Shown: in pieces, positions 28,862-37,374 of the stretch
Layout: each line of letters opens with the position of its first letter
How positions within the stretch are numbered: position 1 is the stretch's first letter
NCBI RefSeq assembly: GCF_021290925.1
Contig: NZ_JAJSLX010000001.1
Span: 124,001-188,000, forward strand
Origin: Sessilibacter corallicola
GTDB taxonomy: Bacteria; Pseudomonadota; Gammaproteobacteria; Pseudomonadales; Cellvibrionaceae
Reading direction: 5' to 3'
Length of the DNA: 64,000 nucleotides
The notes under the pieces: model-generated
Databases searched by the model: none
The model's input: the letters and a program-made list of their open reading frames with translations, nothing else
What the model was told of the DNA's origin: nothing
Program-made: the position numbers and the translations under genes

Positions 28862-29004
28862 TGATTCACTACTCATTTAACATCGAAAAGTAACGGAAAA
28901 ATACAAGGCAAAATAACCTGTTAGCGTTGCTGCCAGAGTGTTAATACGCATTAAACAGTTCTAATAAAAATCACATCAATAAAAAGCTTACACAAGGAGA
29001 GGTT

Positions 29005-29649
29005 ATGATTGAAAAGTATTTAAAATTAGGTGTTCGCTTCCGATGGAATAAACCCAGAAACGTCGACGGCCCACGAGATGGAAGCATTGTTGATGGTGTC
29101 CGCAATACCTCGCCGCTCACTTATATTGGCTTGGGAGAAGTCGTCGACCCTGTTCTTATGTCAACCCACGTGAACACCCTTGGACTGCGTATGAACGTAC
29201 CGGTGCAACACAAGTGGTTAGACTACACTCCAGGTAAAACTGCCAGAGTACCGATTGGTCCGTACGACGTATTCACCGGATTTATGAGCGGTTGTATCAT
29301 CGCTCGCTGGTACGATCGCGGTGTTAATTACGTAGGTCATGTGGGTACGGTTGAATCAGATCCCGCCGCCAACCGATTGGTTAAACGTACTTTTGCGTTT
29401 GCTATGCCCAGAGGCACAACGGGCTTTAATCCTGCATTGGCTTGGACTTACAATGAATTAAGCCAGATCAGCCAACAATTTCAAACACCGAAAATTCCTA
29501 ATATTTGTGGACTAGTAACCACGCAAGGGGATTTTTACTCAGTGGTCATGTTCAGTGACGGTGCAAATGAATGGTATTGTGGTGGAGCAAAACGAGTACC
29601 ACCAATTACTCACGACACCTTAAAATTGCAGATGTTGCGTGTTGATTAA
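29005..29649 (+). CDS. Hypothetical protein, 214 residues
   Basis: I do not recognise this protein. It is certainly a gene: the ATG follows AAGGAGAGG, a near-perfect ribosome site, and composition is balanced. It has no signal peptide or membrane helix. The central segment GFMSGCIIARWYDRGVNYVGHVGTVESD places C97 and H112 in a pattern that recalls cysteine-histidine hydrolase folds (papain-like or deamidase-like). A C-terminal WYCGGAKRV adds another Cys. This resemblance is only a suggestion. It stands alone between the MITE-like element and a converging transporter gene. Confidence 0.8.
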   Translation: MIEKYLKLGVRFRWNKPRNVDGPRDGSIVDGVRNTSPLTYIGLGEVVDPVLMSTHVNTLGLRMNVPVQHKWLDYTPGKTARVPIGPYDVFTGFMSGCIIARWYDRGVNYVGHVGTVESDPAANRLVKRTFAFAMPRGTTGFNPALAWTYNELSQISQQFQTPKIPNICGLVTTQGDFYSVVMFSDGANEWYCGGAKRVPPITHDTLKLQMLRVD

Positions 29650-29712
29650 TTATTTCAGAAACTCCTGATCAACACTGTTTACTCAAAAGCACTGACTGCG
29701 TTATTGATGGTT

Positions 29713-30654
29713 TTATCGTTCTGATTTTTCCATTATTTCGTTATCAGTGCTTTTATTTTGTTTTTGTTGTACTACCACAGCCATCAATATAATAATTAAG
29801 CCAATAATTGTTTCTTGCTGAATAGCTTCTCCGAGAACTTGGTATATTAACAACAGAGAAATAAACGGCGATAAATAAATCAAATTACTGGTTCGGGCGG
29901 TATTTTTTGTGAGTTGTAATGCTTTTAACCAAAGCACAAACGTTAACGCCATTTCCATCAAGCCAATATAACCTGCCACCAATAATCCTCGCCAATCTGG
30001 CAACTCAACTGTCTCTAACAATACACAGGCAATAATTACGACGGGCAAGCCACACATAAAATTCAGCGTCATTGTTGCTAGCGGGTGACTTTGGGTTTGA
30101 CGACTTATTATCCAATAAGACGCCCAAACAATGGTACTGGCAACCGCCAACATTACCCCATTTGGGCTTTCAAAATGTAGCGCCGTTAAATCACCGCCAG
30201 TGGCAATAAAGATAACGCCGAAATAACCGACTGCACATGCCAGCCAATCCTTAACAGAAACTTTCTCTCTCAGAAAAATCGCCGACATAATCACTAACAT
30301 TAACGCCCAACTGTAATTAATGCTCTGGGCCTGTTGCGCAGGTAATTTATCGTAGGCCAAAAACAGGACCGGGTAGTAAATTCCCGGATTAAGCGCCCCC
30401 ATTAACCAATAACGCCACGGCGATTGCCGGTAAATTGACAATAACGGCAATTTTTGAAACCAAGCAACACTCGCTAAAAATCCACATGCAAACACCAGCG
30501 ACCACAACACCAAACTCAAGGGTGTTAGGTATTGCAACCCCAACTTGAATGCCGTTGCAACCGTCGACCAACACGCAACTGCAATCAACGCGTAAATAGT
30601 GGATTTTTCCAAAGTTGTTCTCTCAGTACAGTTTTCTTTCGGCACAGTTTCCAC
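29713..30654 (-). CDS. EamA/DMT-family inner-membrane transporter
   Basis: The 313-residue protein has ten predicted helices in two EamA repeats (about residues 15-145 and 160-300), the layout of drug/metabolite exporters. Recognisable parts are YALIAVACWSTVATAFKLGL at the start and WASYWIISRQTQSHP, MEMALTFVLWLKALQLT and LSPFISLLLIYQVLGE in the second half. Substrates in this family vary widely (amino acids, nucleosides, drugs) and none can be chosen here. The start is a GTG at 30654. It converges with the hypothetical gene at 29005. Confidence 0.9.
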   Translation of the reverse strand: METVPKENCTERTTLEKSTIYALIAVACWSTVATAFKLGLQYLTPLSLVLWSLVFACGFLASVAWFQKLPLLSIYRQSPWRYWLMGALNPGIYYPVLFLAYDKLPAQQAQSINYSWALMLVIMSAIFLREKVSVKDWLACAVGYFGVIFIATGGDLTALHFESPNGVMLAVASTIVWASYWIISRQTQSHPLATMTLNFMCGLPVVIIACVLLETVELPDWRGLLVAGYIGLMEMALTFVLWLKALQLTKNTARTSNLIYLSPFISLLLIYQVLGEAIQQETIIGLIIILMAVVVQQKQNKSTDNEIMEKSER

Positions 30655-30887
30655 TCGGTTAACGGCCTTGTAAATTATCGGCTCCCTATTAAAGGAAGCA
30701 ACGATCCGCTATGATTTGAATGAAAGTACAAAGTTTATCACTATTCACGCCATCAACAATCCAGTAACCTGATCTAAATTCAATCAACTTTGCGCACATG
30801 TTGATTAGCCGTGATAAAGCAAACAAGGGCTAGCAATAACGAACGATGACTGAAACGATTTAATTCGCTAGTGATAATAATCTAACA

Positions 30888-30904
30888 CCTCATGGAACAT
30901 GAGG
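30888..30904. promoter_or_regulatory. Palindrome upstream of the ABM/VOC gene pair
   Basis: CCTCATG-GAA-CATGAGG is a perfect 7+3+7 inverted repeat 55 bp before the ABM gene start. Its size and position suit a dimeric repressor site (operator), though a hairpin in the 5' leader is also possible. Confidence 0.35.
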
Positions 30905-30958
30905 AATATGAACAATGACGGCATTGTAGCCATCACTTAAATAATATAGGAATCATTA

Positions 30959-31255
30959 ATGAGCTTTGTTGTAATCTCTCACGTTAAATACCCAGCAGAA
31001 TTAGCTGAAAAAATTCAGCAAGCAGGACAAGATTTGGTTCCTGTCATTCGTGCCCAACCTGGAATTATTTCTTTCAATTTTCACAAAGGCAACGACGAAA
31101 ACTGCACCATGATGTATTGGGAATGCGAATCCGACCAAGCTTACGCCGCTTGCTTTCAAGCGCCAGAATGGTTGAGCATTATGGAAGAGAACAAAGCGTT
31201 GTTTGCGTCTGAAGGCGTAGAATTTGCTCAAAGCACTTACACAAAATTAGCGTAG
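30959..31255 (+). CDS. Antibiotic biosynthesis monooxygenase (ABM/YgiN-like) domain protein
   Basis: The 98-residue protein matches the small dimeric ferredoxin-like ABM fold: VVISHVKYPAELAEKI, then RAQPGIISFNFHKGNDENCTMMYWECESDQAYAACFQAPEW with the usual W/H-containing pattern, and a C-terminal strand. Members act on quinols, heme or polyketides without a bound cofactor, or serve stress roles. It precedes a VOC-family gene on the same strand by 45 bp, so the two are probably co-transcribed and may handle a reactive aromatic or quinone-like compound. That role is inference. Confidence 0.85.
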   Translation: MSFVVISHVKYPAELAEKIQQAGQDLVPVIRAQPGIISFNFHKGNDENCTMMYWECESDQAYAACFQAPEWLSIMEENKALFASEGVEFAQSTYTKLA

Positions 31256-31300
31256 CACCTTTAAATACGTGGTTTATCATTCATAGTTGAGAGGCCCAAA

Positions 31301-31675
31301 ATGGAAAAAGTCAGTGGTATTGGCGGAATGTTTTTTCGCGCAAAAGATCCAGCGGCTCTAGCCAGTTGGTATGAGAAACATCTTGGCGTTAATCAAGTAC
31401 CAACCAGTTACGATGTTGAGCCTTGGCAACAAGAACAGGGTCACACCGTTTTTGCTCCATTCGATCAATCCACAGAGTATTTTGGGCGGCAAGAACAACA
31501 ATGGATGATAAACTTTCGAGTCAACGACCTATCGGCCATGATTGCCCAACTCGAAAGTGCCGGAATTAAAGTGACTGTTGATCCTGAAGATTATCCCAAC
31601 GGTAAATTCGCACGAATACACGATCCCGAGGGTAATCCAATCGAACTTTGGCAACCCAAAGAGATTCCTTCCTAA
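31301..31675 (+). CDS. VOC-family (glyoxalase/dioxygenase-like) protein
   Basis: The 124-residue protein shows the paired beta-alpha-beta-beta-beta pattern of the vicinal oxygen chelate family: GIGGMFFRAKDPAALASWYEKHLGV at the start and ARIHDPEGNPIELWQPKE at the end, with E115-type metal ligand in IELW. Members include glyoxalase I, extradiol dioxygenases and antibiotic-resistance proteins. The exact reaction is not readable. The ATG is preceded by GAGAGG. It follows the ABM gene and ends the pair. Confidence 0.88.
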   Translation: MEKVSGIGGMFFRAKDPAALASWYEKHLGVNQVPTSYDVEPWQQEQGHTVFAPFDQSTEYFGRQEQQWMINFRVNDLSAMIAQLESAGIKVTVDPEDYPNGKFARIHDPEGNPIELWQPKEIPS

Positions 31676-31845
31676 ATAAACCGATTCTGCGGCATTCTTT
31701 GAAAAACGTGGGCTTTGATAAGCATGTGCTTTGATAGACTGGCGTGAGTATTAATTAGCTTGATATTTGACCGGTATAAGAAACCGTATTTTCGAGCACA
31801 CCCACTTCAGCGACTCTGCGAACCGCCGATATATTGATTTAAAGA

Positions 31846-31923
31846 TGCACTTTTATAAATGAACTTTTATAAATGTACCCTTATTTAAAGGTGCTCTTAT
31901 TTAAAAGTGCCTTTATTTTAAGG
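31846..31923. repeat. Five degenerate tandem repeats of 14-18 bp
   Basis: Units start at 31846, 31860, 31874, 31892 and 31908 and follow the pattern TGnnCTTTTATAAA / TGnnCTTATTTAAA. The first two are nearly identical; later ones drift and lengthen. They sit 45 bp upstream of the small membrane-protein gene. Confidence 0.7.
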
Positions 31924-31968
31924 TATATGGATTAAGCTAAATCAAAAAATATCGGCAGGTTAACGACT

Positions 31969-32268
31969 GTGATAAGTCATTGGATCAACAATAAATACGC
32001 CTTAGCCATTAAACACCACTACACAACGCCATTAGAAATTGTGTTCAAGCAGTTTCGTTTAGGCGGTGCTATTTTTTTATTGGGTTTCGTTTTGATTTAC
32101 ACCAGTAAACAAATGCCAGAATCTGCGATTCAAGAACTCATGCTGCTGGTAGGACTTAGCGCGGTGATTATTGGATTTATCATTGCAATTATGGCGCATA
32201 TTAGAATGACAATTATCAGATTAGTCAATGTATTTAAAAACTCATCTGATATCAGCCACGATAAGTAA
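31969..32268 (+). CDS. Small two-helix membrane protein, unknown function
   Basis: The 99-residue protein is not recognised. It has a charged N-terminus (HWINNKYALAIKHHYTTPLEIV), two hydrophobic segments (about 37-52 FLLGFVLIYTSK and 61-82 LLVGLSAVIIGFIIAIMAHI) and a polar tail, so it is probably an inner-membrane hairpin. It starts with GTG; GGCAGG lies about 10 bases upstream. It converges with rsmJ. Tandem repeats lie in its upstream region. Confidence 0.65.
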   Translation: MISHWINNKYALAIKHHYTTPLEIVFKQFRLGGAIFLLGFVLIYTSKQMPESAIQELMLLVGLSAVIIGFIIAIMAHIRMTIIRLVNVFKNSSDISHDK

Positions 32269-32311
32269 ATACCCATTCAAACAAATAATCACCACTTTAA
32301 ATACCCTAATA

Positions 32312-33124
32312 TTAGCTCGGCATTTTTTTATTGGCGTAAATATCAAATCGGCTCGACTTGCCAACAATTTGTGTTGATGGAGAAACGCCTCCTAAATATT
32401 CGGCAATTTTAGGACGCTTCACTGTCACTCGATATTTGGCTTTTTCACGACAAACTTTTATCAATGAATCAGCGTCTTCATCTTTCCCAATAATATCGTG
32501 AAAAAACTGCATCTCTTTTTTCACCGACGCCGATTTTTTTCTTTCGGGAAACATCGGATCTACATAAATAACATCAGGCAAATGTTCTTCGTCGATTTGC
32601 TCAATAAATTCTCGACTATTAGCAAAGACTAAATTCATCCTCTCGACCACTTCAATAAGATCGTGATCTCCTGAATGCATAGCGCGTTCTAAACCGTCTT
32701 TAACAAGCGAATAGGCAATAGGATTGCGTTCAACTAATGTCACTCGGCAACCCAGGCTTGCCAATACAAAACTATCGCCACCAAGACCCGCTGTGGCATC
32801 CAAAACATAAGGAAAGAACTGATTGCTCTTAAGACCAACCGCTTTCGCGATCATTTGACTTTTACCACCACCATAAAGACGACGATGATTGGCACTACCG
32901 GAAACAAAATCCACAACCACTGGATTAATTTTTTTCCTAGATAAGTCGCAAAGAGATAAACCTTTTTCGGAGTACGCGAGTAGATAGGTATTTTCTTGAA
33001 AGGATTTTTTAATTTCTTCCTGAGAAATTAAATCGCAATTTAAAAAATTAGCGAGAGATTCACTTTTAGATTGATATTCTCTTTCAAGCAACACTTTATA
33101 TGCGATTGGGTAACTTACGCTCAA
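32312..33124 (-). CDS. rsmJ: 16S rRNA (guanine1516-N2)-methyltransferase
   Basis: RsmJ methylates G1516 of 16S rRNA using SAM. The 270-residue protein shows VLDATAGLGGDSFVLASLGCRVTLVERNP (SAM-binding motif I and II), VIYVDPMFPERKKSASVKKEMQFF (the catalytic DPMFP motif) and the C-terminal YRVTVKRPKIAEYLGG, all distinctive for this family. The frame opens with TTG at 33124, preceded by AAGGGAAAAAG, which is a good ribosome site, and no early ATG exists, so a TTG start is likely. It converges with the small membrane protein. Confidence 0.94.
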   Translation of the reverse strand: MSVSYPIAYKVLLEREYQSKSESLANFLNCDLISQEEIKKSFQENTYLLAYSEKGLSLCDLSRKKINPVVVDFVSGSANHRRLYGGGKSQMIAKAVGLKSNQFFPYVLDATAGLGGDSFVLASLGCRVTLVERNPIAYSLVKDGLERAMHSGDHDLIEVVERMNLVFANSREFIEQIDEEHLPDVIYVDPMFPERKKSASVKKEMQFFHDIIGKDEDADSLIKVCREKAKYRVTVKRPKIAEYLGGVSPSTQIVGKSSRFDIYANKKMPS

Positions 33125-33238
33125 CTTTTTCCCTTGAATTCTTTTTTTAAATAAAAAACCGTGGCTAGTGTCACACTTTTGTAATAATAGTTAGAAAGAA
33201 TTTACACATCCTTTTCATTTACACCTTGTAATCTCACC

Positions 33239-34579
33239 ATGCTTAAAAAATTTCTTAATGGCTTCGTTGCCACGGTATGCATTTGTGCGTTCACCACAAC
33301 CGTTTATGGCCAAGATTCCGACATTAATTCCGGCCATCTATTTTCTATGCACGGTTCAAACACCGTTGGCGCCCGCCTCGGTCCTGCATTAGTAGAAAAG
33401 TTTTTACGCTCCAAAGGCTTGGCAGACGTTCAAACCAAAACCACCAACACTGAAAACGAATACACAGTTTCAGGCGTTAATTCTACCACTGGCCAATGGT
33501 CTCACGTTAGCATCGCCGCCCACGGTTCCAGCACCGGCTTTCGGGCGCTGCAATCCGGTGATGCCGATATCGCCATGGCTTCGCGCAGCATCAAAGGCAG
33601 CGAAGTTGAAAACCTGGTCTCTCTCGGCGACATGTTAAGCTTTAGCGCGGAACATGTCATTGCGATTGACGGCTTAGCGGTTATTGTTCATCCAAGTAAT
33701 CCGGTTAATGAATTAACAAAGAAACAAATCGCTCAAATTTTTTCCGGTGAAATAAAAAACTGGAGTGAAGTTGGCGGGAATCGTCAGGCAATTAGCGTGC
33801 ACGCACGCGATGATAAATCAGGCACCTGGGACACATTTAAATCTTTAGTCCTGGGGAAAGAATATTCACTGGTTGAAACAGCTCAACGCTTCGAATCCAA
33901 CGATCAATTATCGAACATTGTTACGCGTAATTCGGGCGCCATTGGTTTTGTCGGTTTAGCCTCCGTTGCCTCAGCAAAAGCGATTGCGGTATCAGAGCCT
34001 GGTACTACGCCACTGCGACCCGAACAAATTGCGGTTTCTACCGAAGACTATCCGTTATCACGACGATTATTTTTGTATACCTCGGCCAAACAAAAGCCTG
34101 CGGTTGTCGATGAATTCTTGCATTTCGTTCAAGATCAGTCGGGCCAAAACGTTGTCGACACTATCGGCTTTGTATCTCAAACACCGGTTGCCTTGTCGGT
34201 TTCTGAAAGAATCGGTCCACACGAATATCAAGAACTGACTGAAAACGCACAACGTCTTTCAATTAACGTTCGATTCAGTGCGGGCAGCGCCATCTTAGAC
34301 AATAAAGCCAGACACGATATTCAACGCTTGGTGAATATGATGTCTTTGCCTGAATACAGCAATCGACAAATTCTGTTGGTAGGATTCGGTGATGCAAAAC
34401 AAACGGAATCGCGCTCGAAAGTTCTTTCTAAACTGCGAGCCGTAGCGGTGAAATCTCGCTTACATGAAAACGGTGTTCAAGTGGCGCCTGTTGCAGGATT
34501 TGGCGCATTTAAACCCGTCGCATCCAATAACGGTAATGGCAAACTTAAAAACCAACGCGTAGAAGTTTGGTTAATGTAA
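33239..34579 (+). CDS. PstS-like phosphate-binding protein fused to an OmpA peptidoglycan-binding domain
   Basis: The 446-residue exported protein starts with a signal peptide (cleavage near VYGQD, residue 25). Residues about 30-300 are a periplasmic phosphate-binding domain: MHGSNTVG (phosphate loop), GFRALQSGDADIAMASR, DGLAVIVHPSNPV, FSGEIKNWSEVGG, RDDKSGTWDTFKSLVL and NSGAIGFV. Residues about 330-446 are an OmpA C-terminal domain (INVRFSAGSAILDNKARHDIQRLV, ILLVGFGD, NQRVEVWLM). It could bind phosphate while tethered to peptidoglycan, as a sensor or scavenger rather than an ABC-uptake protein. No pstCAB genes are adjacent. The fusion is known in marine gammaproteobacteria; its role is not settled. 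Confidence 0.9.
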   Translation: MLKKFLNGFVATVCICAFTTTVYGQDSDINSGHLFSMHGSNTVGARLGPALVEKFLRSKGLADVQTKTTNTENEYTVSGVNSTTGQWSHVSIAAHGSSTGFRALQSGDADIAMASRSIKGSEVENLVSLGDMLSFSAEHVIAIDGLAVIVHPSNPVNELTKKQIAQIFSGEIKNWSEVGGNRQAISVHARDDKSGTWDTFKSLVLGKEYSLVETAQRFESNDQLSNIVTRNSGAIGFVGLASVASAKAIAVSEPGTTPLRPEQIAVSTEDYPLSRRLFLYTSAKQKPAVVDEFLHFVQDQSGQNVVDTIGFVSQTPVALSVSERIGPHEYQELTENAQRLSINVRFSAGSAILDNKARHDIQRLVNMMSLPEYSNRQILLVGFGDAKQTESRSKVLSKLRAVAVKSRLHENGVQVAPVAGFGAFKPVASNNGNGKLKNQRVEVWLM

Positions 34580-34908
34580 CGATTTAACTTTTTGGAATAT
34601 TCGCAAGGACGCGCTTTTTAAAACAACCACTTCCCTTCTTTATTTTTCCTCGTATCTTCTCCAGCCTTATCGCCAGTAAAACCGCACTTATTTTCCTCGT
34701 TCAACATTATTGTTCTGCAAAAAAAGCAAACGTAACCACCAGTAGTTTTAATTGATTTTAAACAGGAAAAGAAATCGAAACGTATTTCCGATTTCTTGGG
34801 TATTTGATTCAACAAAAAGACGCTGCCGATAACGGCATTGAAAGGAAAAACTCAATGAAAATTCAGACCAATATAGCCTGAATTTGGAGGTTTTATAGAA
34901 TGGTACTT
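34580..34908. other. Intergenic region with one hairpin
   Basis: A 9-bp perfect hairpin, AAGAAATCG/CGATTTCTT, lies at 34769-34797. A 65-codon minus-strand frame (34618-34815) overlaps it, but starts with TTG and has no ribosome site. No confident gene. Confidence 0.4.
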
Positions 34909-35508
34909 CTACAACTCTTTGGAATCGGGATTCGACGTGCCACCGTTGGCAACTTGCTGAACATCGTCGGCCATTGGAATTGAGGCAAAGTTATCGCAAG
35001 AATCGATTTGAATCTCGCCGAGTTTGTCGGGATTAACTTGCAAAAAGTAGCGGCTTCCTTTGGTAAGAATGCGATGACATGCGCTAAAAGGAATATTTAC
35101 TGATAAGGTATTTTCAATCGCCTCAGAATTACCTTTGACGACTTCAAGCACAGAAAAGCGATAGGAAATGGAATCGGCAACCATATAGCCATCGGCAGAA
35201 AGCGCAGGATTCACTTGGTTGAGTGCGCGATCGACCTGAACATCCAGCACCAGCTGAAAATCATCGACATTGGACTGCTCAGAAATCACCGAGGCATTGT
35301 GCTCAACCGCTGGCGTTTCGGCTGCGGGAGCTTCAGCTACAGGCGTGTCAGTGGCTTGTTCCTTTACTGCCTCTGTTTCTTCTTGTGCCCAAGTTGGCGC
35401 AGATTGCAATGAAAAAACCAAAGCGCCGCACGCGAAAGCCTTGAAGGTACGAACGGATAAGGGGTTCGAGACACCAGCAAGGGCCGAAAACAAGGAAGTA
35501 TGAATCAT
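34909..35508 (-). CDS. Secreted protein with possible NTR-like domain, unknown function
   Basis: The 199-residue protein (ATG at 35508; an upstream TTG frame to 35553 is less likely) has a signal peptide ending near PTWAQEE, then an Ala/Glu/Pro-rich linker (about 45-85) and a compact domain. That domain, with YRFSVLEVVKGNSEAIENTLSVNIPFSACHRILTKGSRYFLQV and SCDNF, resembles the NTR/TIMP-like beta-barrel pattern (KG, then Cys, then a GSRYFLQV strand, then Cys). I would not assign a function. It is likely periplasmic or surface-exposed. It stands alone, in opposite orientation to the LRR lipoprotein gene. Confidence 0.7.
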   Translation of the reverse strand: MIHTSLFSALAGVSNPLSVRTFKAFACGALVFSLQSAPTWAQEETEAVKEQATDTPVAEAPAAETPAVEHNASVISEQSNVDDFQLVLDVQVDRALNQVNPALSADGYMVADSISYRFSVLEVVKGNSEAIENTLSVNIPFSACHRILTKGSRYFLQVNPDKLGEIQIDSCDNFASIPMADDVQQVANGGTSNPDSKEL

Positions 35509-35938
35509 AAAGTCGCCAACTCTGTTCTGTAGTTTGCACGTAAAACGGATCAAATAACAATCACCACAACCACAGACTCAGCTGTGCTGCCTAGCCATCA
35601 AGCCTAGACAATAAAGGGCTGCGGTAGCTTGCACAAGAGGTTGACGTCTATATTTTGAATCAGGATCAAAAATTAACAGGGTGTGGCTCGATCTCGATTC
35701 GCCGCCAAGGCTCTCAATTCTCAGGGCCTAACCCGCCCCTAAAACATCATAATTGGTTACATAACGAAGATTGTCACAAATTACTCAATGTTTAAGCACA
35801 ACTTGAAAACCACTGCGTGGATAGGGGCTAAGATTCGCCTGGGATAGATCCAACAATTGTTGATGTAACTCGATAGGAATCAGCGACATAACTGGCTAAA
35901 CTAGAGTTTGTTCACGAAAGCACGTTAGAAGCCACATC
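35509..35938. other. Divergent intergenic region
   Basis: 430 bp between divergent secreted-protein genes, less AT-rich than most gaps here. It should contain both promoters. I checked for tRNA-like and terminator structures and saw none convincing. Confidence 0.4.
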
Positions 35939-36484
35939 ATGAATTCATACCGTTCGATCAAACGCATCAACTCATCTGGCCTGGCCGCGAAAATCTTTGT
36001 TTTAGTGGTTGCTGGCGTTTTACTCGCTGGCTGTAAGAACTACCAAGTCAGTTTCAATGAGCGAGAAATTTACGCGCCCCCTCAGGTTATCACCGAATTG
36101 AGTATCGATGATTCCGCATTAAAGCAATGCATTGAGCTGTTTATTGAAACCGAGGAAATCGCAAATTACGAGGATTTGGCAACATTGACGTGCAGCTACG
36201 CAGGGGTAGCAACGTTAGATGGACTCAATCGTTTTCGCAAGCTAACCCAAATCAACTTAAGCGATAATAAGCTGATAGACCTATCTGCCTTGCAGGGATT
36301 AACTGAACTGAAACAGCTGTCGGTAAAGAATAACCAAGTTGCCGATATTCAACCGTTGTTTAACTTACCGAAACTGAATTTTCTGGATATTTCAGGAAAT
36401 GATTCTGTACGTTGTGAAGATTTGAACCAGCTCAAACGAGTGACTGGGATGGAAATTGTCTTTCCTTCCCAATGTCAAAAATAA
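35939..36484 (+). CDS. Lipoprotein with short leucine-rich-repeat domain
   Basis: The 181-residue protein carries a lipoprotein signal with lipobox LLAGC (C32), preceded by an unusually long basic N-region. Residues about 95-165 hold three leucine-rich repeats (LDGLNRFRKLTQINLSDNKLIDLSALQGLTELKQLSVKNNQVADIQPLFNLPKLNFLDISGND) with the internalin-like 22-residue period. Two cysteine pairs flank the repeats and may cap them. It is probably outer-membrane anchored and mediates protein contacts. It converges on the PilZ gene, with 12 bp between the stops. Confidence 0.85.
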   Translation: MNSYRSIKRINSSGLAAKIFVLVVAGVLLAGCKNYQVSFNEREIYAPPQVITELSIDDSALKQCIELFIETEEIANYEDLATLTCSYAGVATLDGLNRFRKLTQINLSDNKLIDLSALQGLTELKQLSVKNNQVADIQPLFNLPKLNFLDISGNDSVRCEDLNQLKRVTGMEIVFPSQCQK

Positions 36485-36496
36485 AATGGGCAACCA

Positions 36497-36781
36497 TTAA
36501 ATCTTGTGCGGCGTACCACTGCTAAACATCAAACCAATTAAGTTCCGGTGATGGTGCATCACTTTCATCGGAACAGGCGCTTCGTTAACCGCACCGGATA
36601 CTTTTCGGAAGACAACATTAACCACAGTGCCGACTGGCGGTTTAACGTCGACATCCAACAAGACCGATGCACCACCGTCAGAAATATCTTTAGCGTATCC
36701 AACCATAACACCAAACGTCGGGTGAGTGATTTCAACTCGAATTGATGTGGGGCGCCTCTCAAACCGGCGGCGTTCATCCAT
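36497..36781 (-). CDS. PilZ-domain protein (probable cyclic-di-GMP receptor)
   Basis: The 94-residue protein is a single PilZ domain. Both cyclic-di-GMP binding motifs are present: the RRxxxR-type ERRRFERRPTSIR near the N-terminus and DISDGGASV (D/NxSxxG) around residue 32. It ends with the expected strand LIGLMFSSG. Such stand-alone PilZ proteins relay cyclic-di-GMP levels to motility, surface or envelope functions; the partner is not evident. The ATG at 36781 has an AGGAGCCC site upstream. It is in its own transcription unit. Confidence 0.92.
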   Translation of the reverse strand: MDERRRFERRPTSIRVEITHPTFGVMVGYAKDISDGGASVLLDVDVKPPVGTVVNVVFRKVSGAVNEAPVPMKVMHHHRNLIGLMFSSGTPHKI

Positions 36782-37374
36782 TTATGGGCTCCTTTCGAAA
36801 CTTATTTACTCTTATCAAGGCCTTTAGGGTTATCCCAAAAGGACAGTTATTTTCTTTTGTGATCAACACAAATTATTTGCTTAACCACGCACCTTTAGAC
36901 AATCAGCGCCTAAAACAGGGCGAATTTAAACTACTTTAGTGTAATTCAGCGCAAAATATTGTTGTTCACTAACAATCATAGCATGAAGATTGAAAGTGTT
37001 TGTCCTAACGCGCGAATCATAACGATAAATTTTATCTCTTTAAATTGTATAAAACGAAATTTTTAGAATAAGTTTTTAATAGAAACCAACAACACAAACC
37101 ACAGCAATCCCACAATTGAGCATAATCTTCATTATTTACGAACAATTGATTTCAAAAGCTAACGACTAATCATCGGCACAGAACCATCAACACACAAGCT
37201 TCAACAGACGTGTTTGAAAAGTCTGTTGATTGGCACCGAATGTTAGGATTTTGCACCGAGGGTATTTAGAGGCAGGTCACAGAAAACGGTAATGTACTGA
37301 AAGCATCAAAAAAACAGAGATAAGTACCGAGAAAAACGACCCGATATTGAAAACAGCGAGACGCTTTTAAAAAA
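36782..37374. other. AT-rich intergenic region with one hairpin
   Basis: 593 bp between the PilZ gene start and the MBL hydrolase stop. The perfect 9-bp hairpin TCAACAGAC/GTCTGTTGA (37201-37229, 11-nt loop) is the only clear structure and has no T run. No open frame is credible. Confidence 0.45.

Noticed and set aside
28672-28893. 73-codon plus-strand frame overlapping the inverted-repeat element
   Set aside because: It spans the mobile-element structure, its opening region is arginine- and proline-rich with no ribosome site, and the reading follows the element's own palindromes.
34618-34815. 65-codon minus-strand frame with a CxxC motif
   Set aside because: It could be a tiny zinc-ribbon protein, but it opens with TTG, lacks a ribosome site and overlaps a 9-bp hairpin.
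35581-35660. Possible tRNA-like or sRNA structure in the gap before the LRR lipoprotein
   Set aside because: Paired bases do not form a cloverleaf and no CCA end, T-loop or terminator could be identified.
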